From NCBI RefSeq assembly GCF_014851395.1, contig NW_024044681.1, positions 27,817,585-27,881,584 of the forward strand: a DNA stretch of 64,000 nucleotides, read 5' to 3'. Each line of letters starts with the position of its first letter. Position 1 is the stretch's first letter. The stretch is from Micropterus salmoides. Its lineage: Eukaryota; Chordata; Actinopteri; Centrarchiformes; Centrarchidae. Under the pieces are notes generated by a model that did no database searches, had not been told where the DNA came from, and saw only the letters and a list, made by a program, of their open reading frames with translations. Positions 62,553 through 64,000 of the stretch are shown piece by piece. Made by a program: the position numbers and the translations under genes.

Positions 62553-62607
<55 letters not shown>
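62553..62607. repeat. (AC)n microsatellite next to the msi2 RRM2 exon
   Basis: About 27 AC units. In transcript sense this is (UG)n beginning about 87 nt downstream of the 5' splice site at 62694. UG repeats are bound by TDP-43 and CELF-type proteins (established knowledge). Confidence 0.95.
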
Positions 62608-62610
<3 letters not shown>

Positions 62611-62694
62611 CGCTATTAATACTTGGGGAAAATAGAAATCAAATATTAATCCTTCAACACCCACCTGGAATTGAAAAAAAATGAGTGGACTTAC

Positions 62695-62777
62695 CATTTT
62701 GTTATTGATTTCATGAAAATGAATTTCACAGACTTTCTCTACGATGTCTTCACTCTCAAAAGTTATGAAACCAAATC
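62695..62777 (-). CDS. msi2: msi2 exon: end of second RNA-recognition motif (RRM2)
   Basis: This 83-bp exon reads from the RNP1 core of RRM2 to its end. The acceptor is tctgcatag before 62777 and the donor is gtaagt after 62695. Its first two bases complete a split Gly codon; 27 codons follow, beginning FGFITFESEDIVEKV and ending EINNKM. FGFITF is the RNP1 octamer that stacks on RNA bases, and CEIHFHEINNKM is the beta4 region nearly invariant in Musashi proteins. The exon ends at a codon boundary and joins VECKKAQ of the next exon exactly. In transcript sense, a long UG repeat begins about 87 nt after the donor. The upstream exon is outside the window. Confidence 0.97.
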
Positions 62778-64000
62778 CTATGCAGAGAGAAACAGAGAAG
62801 GGGGGGGGAGAATGAGTTAGTGGAGAGCCTTAACAAAACTGTAGTAACTAAAAGAAAATGCACCACACGATGGAATATTTTTCAGGAGCCAGATCCAGAA
62901 ACCATGCGAGTACATCTGTGGAGATTGGCTTGGGCACGGAAAAGAACAAGTGAACAAGACAGACATTGTCCTCTTTAAATCAGGAATATGATGAAATCTG
63001 CCACATTATTAAGGGCACTCGAGGACCTCTTTTACAAAGAGAAGATGGAAAAACAGCACAAAGCTCATTTAATGAGATTCAGGGAGCTAGGGCCCAGCAT
63101 CTGAATTTGATTAAATGCATTTTGTGTTCTTTTTATTGAAATCTCACTGTATAACAAGCCCTCGTTTTATGTTAATGCAGGCCTTAGAATTGATGCGTGG
63201 TTGACAGTGGGGTTTTCATGCCATATTTATAGGATAAAAGCTTAACCCCTCTTTTAACACAAACACACATAGACAAGATGGTTTCAGACTTTTGAACACA
63301 AGTGGATTGCAATGCTCTCCTCTGTGTTTTGATGGTGATGCACAAAGCAATCTAGCATCTGTATAGCTGGGGTTGAAAGGAAAACTGATATTCTATTACT
63401 TTTGCAAAATCGGAAACCGCACAAAAGAGAAACAGTTAGTGAATAAAGCAGCAAGTGGGACTGAAAGGAGATGAGTTTCTTTTCAAAACGCCCGACAGTG
63501 AAATAAAATCACCTCAGATTGAGCTTAAACAGCTGTCACTACACCCCATCTGACTCGCACACACTCCACAGGCAGCACCAAGAATTTATTATTATGGAAT
63601 GTCAGACGATACAGTAAAAACAGTCACCTTCTGAATGTGTAAAAAGGGACTGATACACTAATGGGAGACAACAGTTCAAATACTACTTATTGATTGAGCT
63701 GAACAATGGTGAATATTGTCCTATTCATACAAGTGTGACAAATCCACGTGTTCGGGCATCAGCTCACAGTCATCATCCACTTCACAGGACAAATCTCAAG
63801 GTCAGTGACTCAAGAGGAAGCTTTTTAGAGCCTAGTATCCTGCACTACAACCAGAAGAGATTTATCAACCATAAAGAGATTTTGCTGTACTGTTGGTACC
63901 AGGGCTGCAACTAACAATCATTCTAATTATCAGTTTATCTGCCGATTATTTTCTCTCAATTAATTGATACATTTTGTGGTCTATAAAGTGACAGAATATA
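62778..64000 (-). other. msi2 intron (partial) upstream of exon 62777-62695
   Basis: Intronic sequence cut by the window edge. It has a G-run at about 62801-62809 and a unique AT-balanced block at 63000-63190 (candidate conserved non-coding sequence), and enters a hAT-type MITE at 63900. No exon with RNP2 or the beginning of RRM2 was found here, so the preceding exon lies beyond 64000. Confidence 0.85.
63900..64000 (+). mobile_element. hAT-type MITE (left end, runs off the window)
   Basis: CAGGGCTGCAACTAACAATC followed by TAATTATCAGTTTATCTGCC and GATTATTTTCTCTCAATTAA is the characteristic left end of a very abundant fish repeat whose copies begin CAGGGCTGCAACTAACGATT (recognised from memory). 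Its right end would lie beyond base 64000. Confidence 0.65.

Larger units (their letters stand above)
47058..62694 (-). other. msi2 intron between exons 62777-62695 and 47057-46943
   Basis: A 15.6-kb intron and the richest in transposons: a hAT derivative (48381-49252), Tc1 with a nested Harbinger-like element (50944-53728), a second Tc1 relic (about 55490-55890), a Harbinger transposase fragment (about 56805-57160) and a possible dispersed repeat (about 59715-60130). The stretches 47060-48380, 49260-50940, 53730-55480, 57200-59700 and 60150-62290 show no supported gene. A 26-bp perfect palindrome lies at 60737-60762 (CCAATAATGCAT with two central bases). (TG)n and (AC)n tracts lie near 62314-62607. 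Confidence 0.85.
1..64000 (-). other. msi2: msi2 (Musashi RNA-binding protein 2) locus, internal part
   Basis: Five exons on the minus strand, each bounded by AG and GT and all phase-compatible, spell the end of RRM2 and much of the C-terminal region of Musashi-2. Musashi proteins are cytoplasmic RNA-binding regulators that bind UAG-containing sites in mRNA 3'UTRs and control translation in stem and neural progenitor cells (family knowledge). MSI2 is favoured over MSI1 because the linker reads [19 protein letters not shown] and the C-terminal region carries AYGPVAAAAVAAARGS; from memory MSI1 differs at both places. Joined, the exons give 573 nt (191 codons) with no stop. RRM1, the start codon, the final exons and the UTRs are outside the window. 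Fish usually carry two msi2 paralogues, and which one this is cannot be decided here. Confidence 0.95.

Noticed and set aside
1..64000. CRISPR array, operon or other microbial system
   Set aside because: No regularly spaced identical repeats, no ribosome-binding sites and no contiguous gene clusters; the sequence is an intron-rich vertebrate locus.

Overview
The window is part of a vertebrate nuclear genome, almost certainly a ray-finned (teleost) fish. The evidence is widely spaced exons with consensus GT/AG splice sites, long AT-rich introns full of microsatellites, and relics of typical fish repeats: Tc1/mariner, hAT and PIF/Harbinger DNA transposons, LINE pieces and a tRNA-derived SINE. 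There is no bacterial-style gene packing, and most open frames in the window are chance or antisense frames.

The whole 64 kb appears to lie inside one gene on the minus strand, the Musashi-family RNA-binding protein gene msi2. Five coding exons can be placed to the base by splice sites, reading phase and protein identity. In gene order they are 62777-62695 (end of the second RRM), 47057-46943 (C-terminal RRM2 flank and linker), 40596-40522 (Tyr/Gly-rich segment), 18143-18024 (alanine-rich segment plus an RG-rich extension) and 3171-2992 (an additional C-terminal segment). All four junctions join in phase and give 191 continuous codons. The first RRM and the 5' end lie beyond base 64000. The last exons and the 3'UTR lie beyond base 1. 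Exon 18143-18024 has an internal in-phase donor (18081/18080) that would yield the shorter mammalian-type isoform.

The introns hold the rest. Intron 1-2991 carries a 0.75-kb inverted-repeat element at 59-813 with two convergent tRNA-like sequences. Intron 3172-18023 carries an AAGTC-rich hAT-like element, a LINE reverse-transcriptase tail, a 113-bp near-perfect palindrome and a two-copy direct repeat. Intron 18144-40521 carries an integrase relic, TTCAAATTCAG repeats, a tRNA-derived SINE, an SGNH-like LINE fragment and a local intronic duplication. Intron 40597-46942 carries a hAT end and a foldback element. Intron 47058-62694 carries a hAT deletion derivative with a BED finger and a 2.8-kb Tc1 element with a second, Harbinger-like element nested in it. 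It also carries a second Tc1 relic and a Harbinger transposase 5' fragment. The last bases enter a common fish hAT-type MITE.

No complete mobile-element gene and no independent host gene was found. The most unusual structures are the tRNA-bearing inverted-repeat element, the nested Tc1/Harbinger insertion, and a pair of complementary (UG)n/(CA)n tracts just downstream of one Musashi exon. Several AT-rich, non-repetitive intronic stretches look like candidate conserved regulatory elements, but that cannot be tested without alignments.
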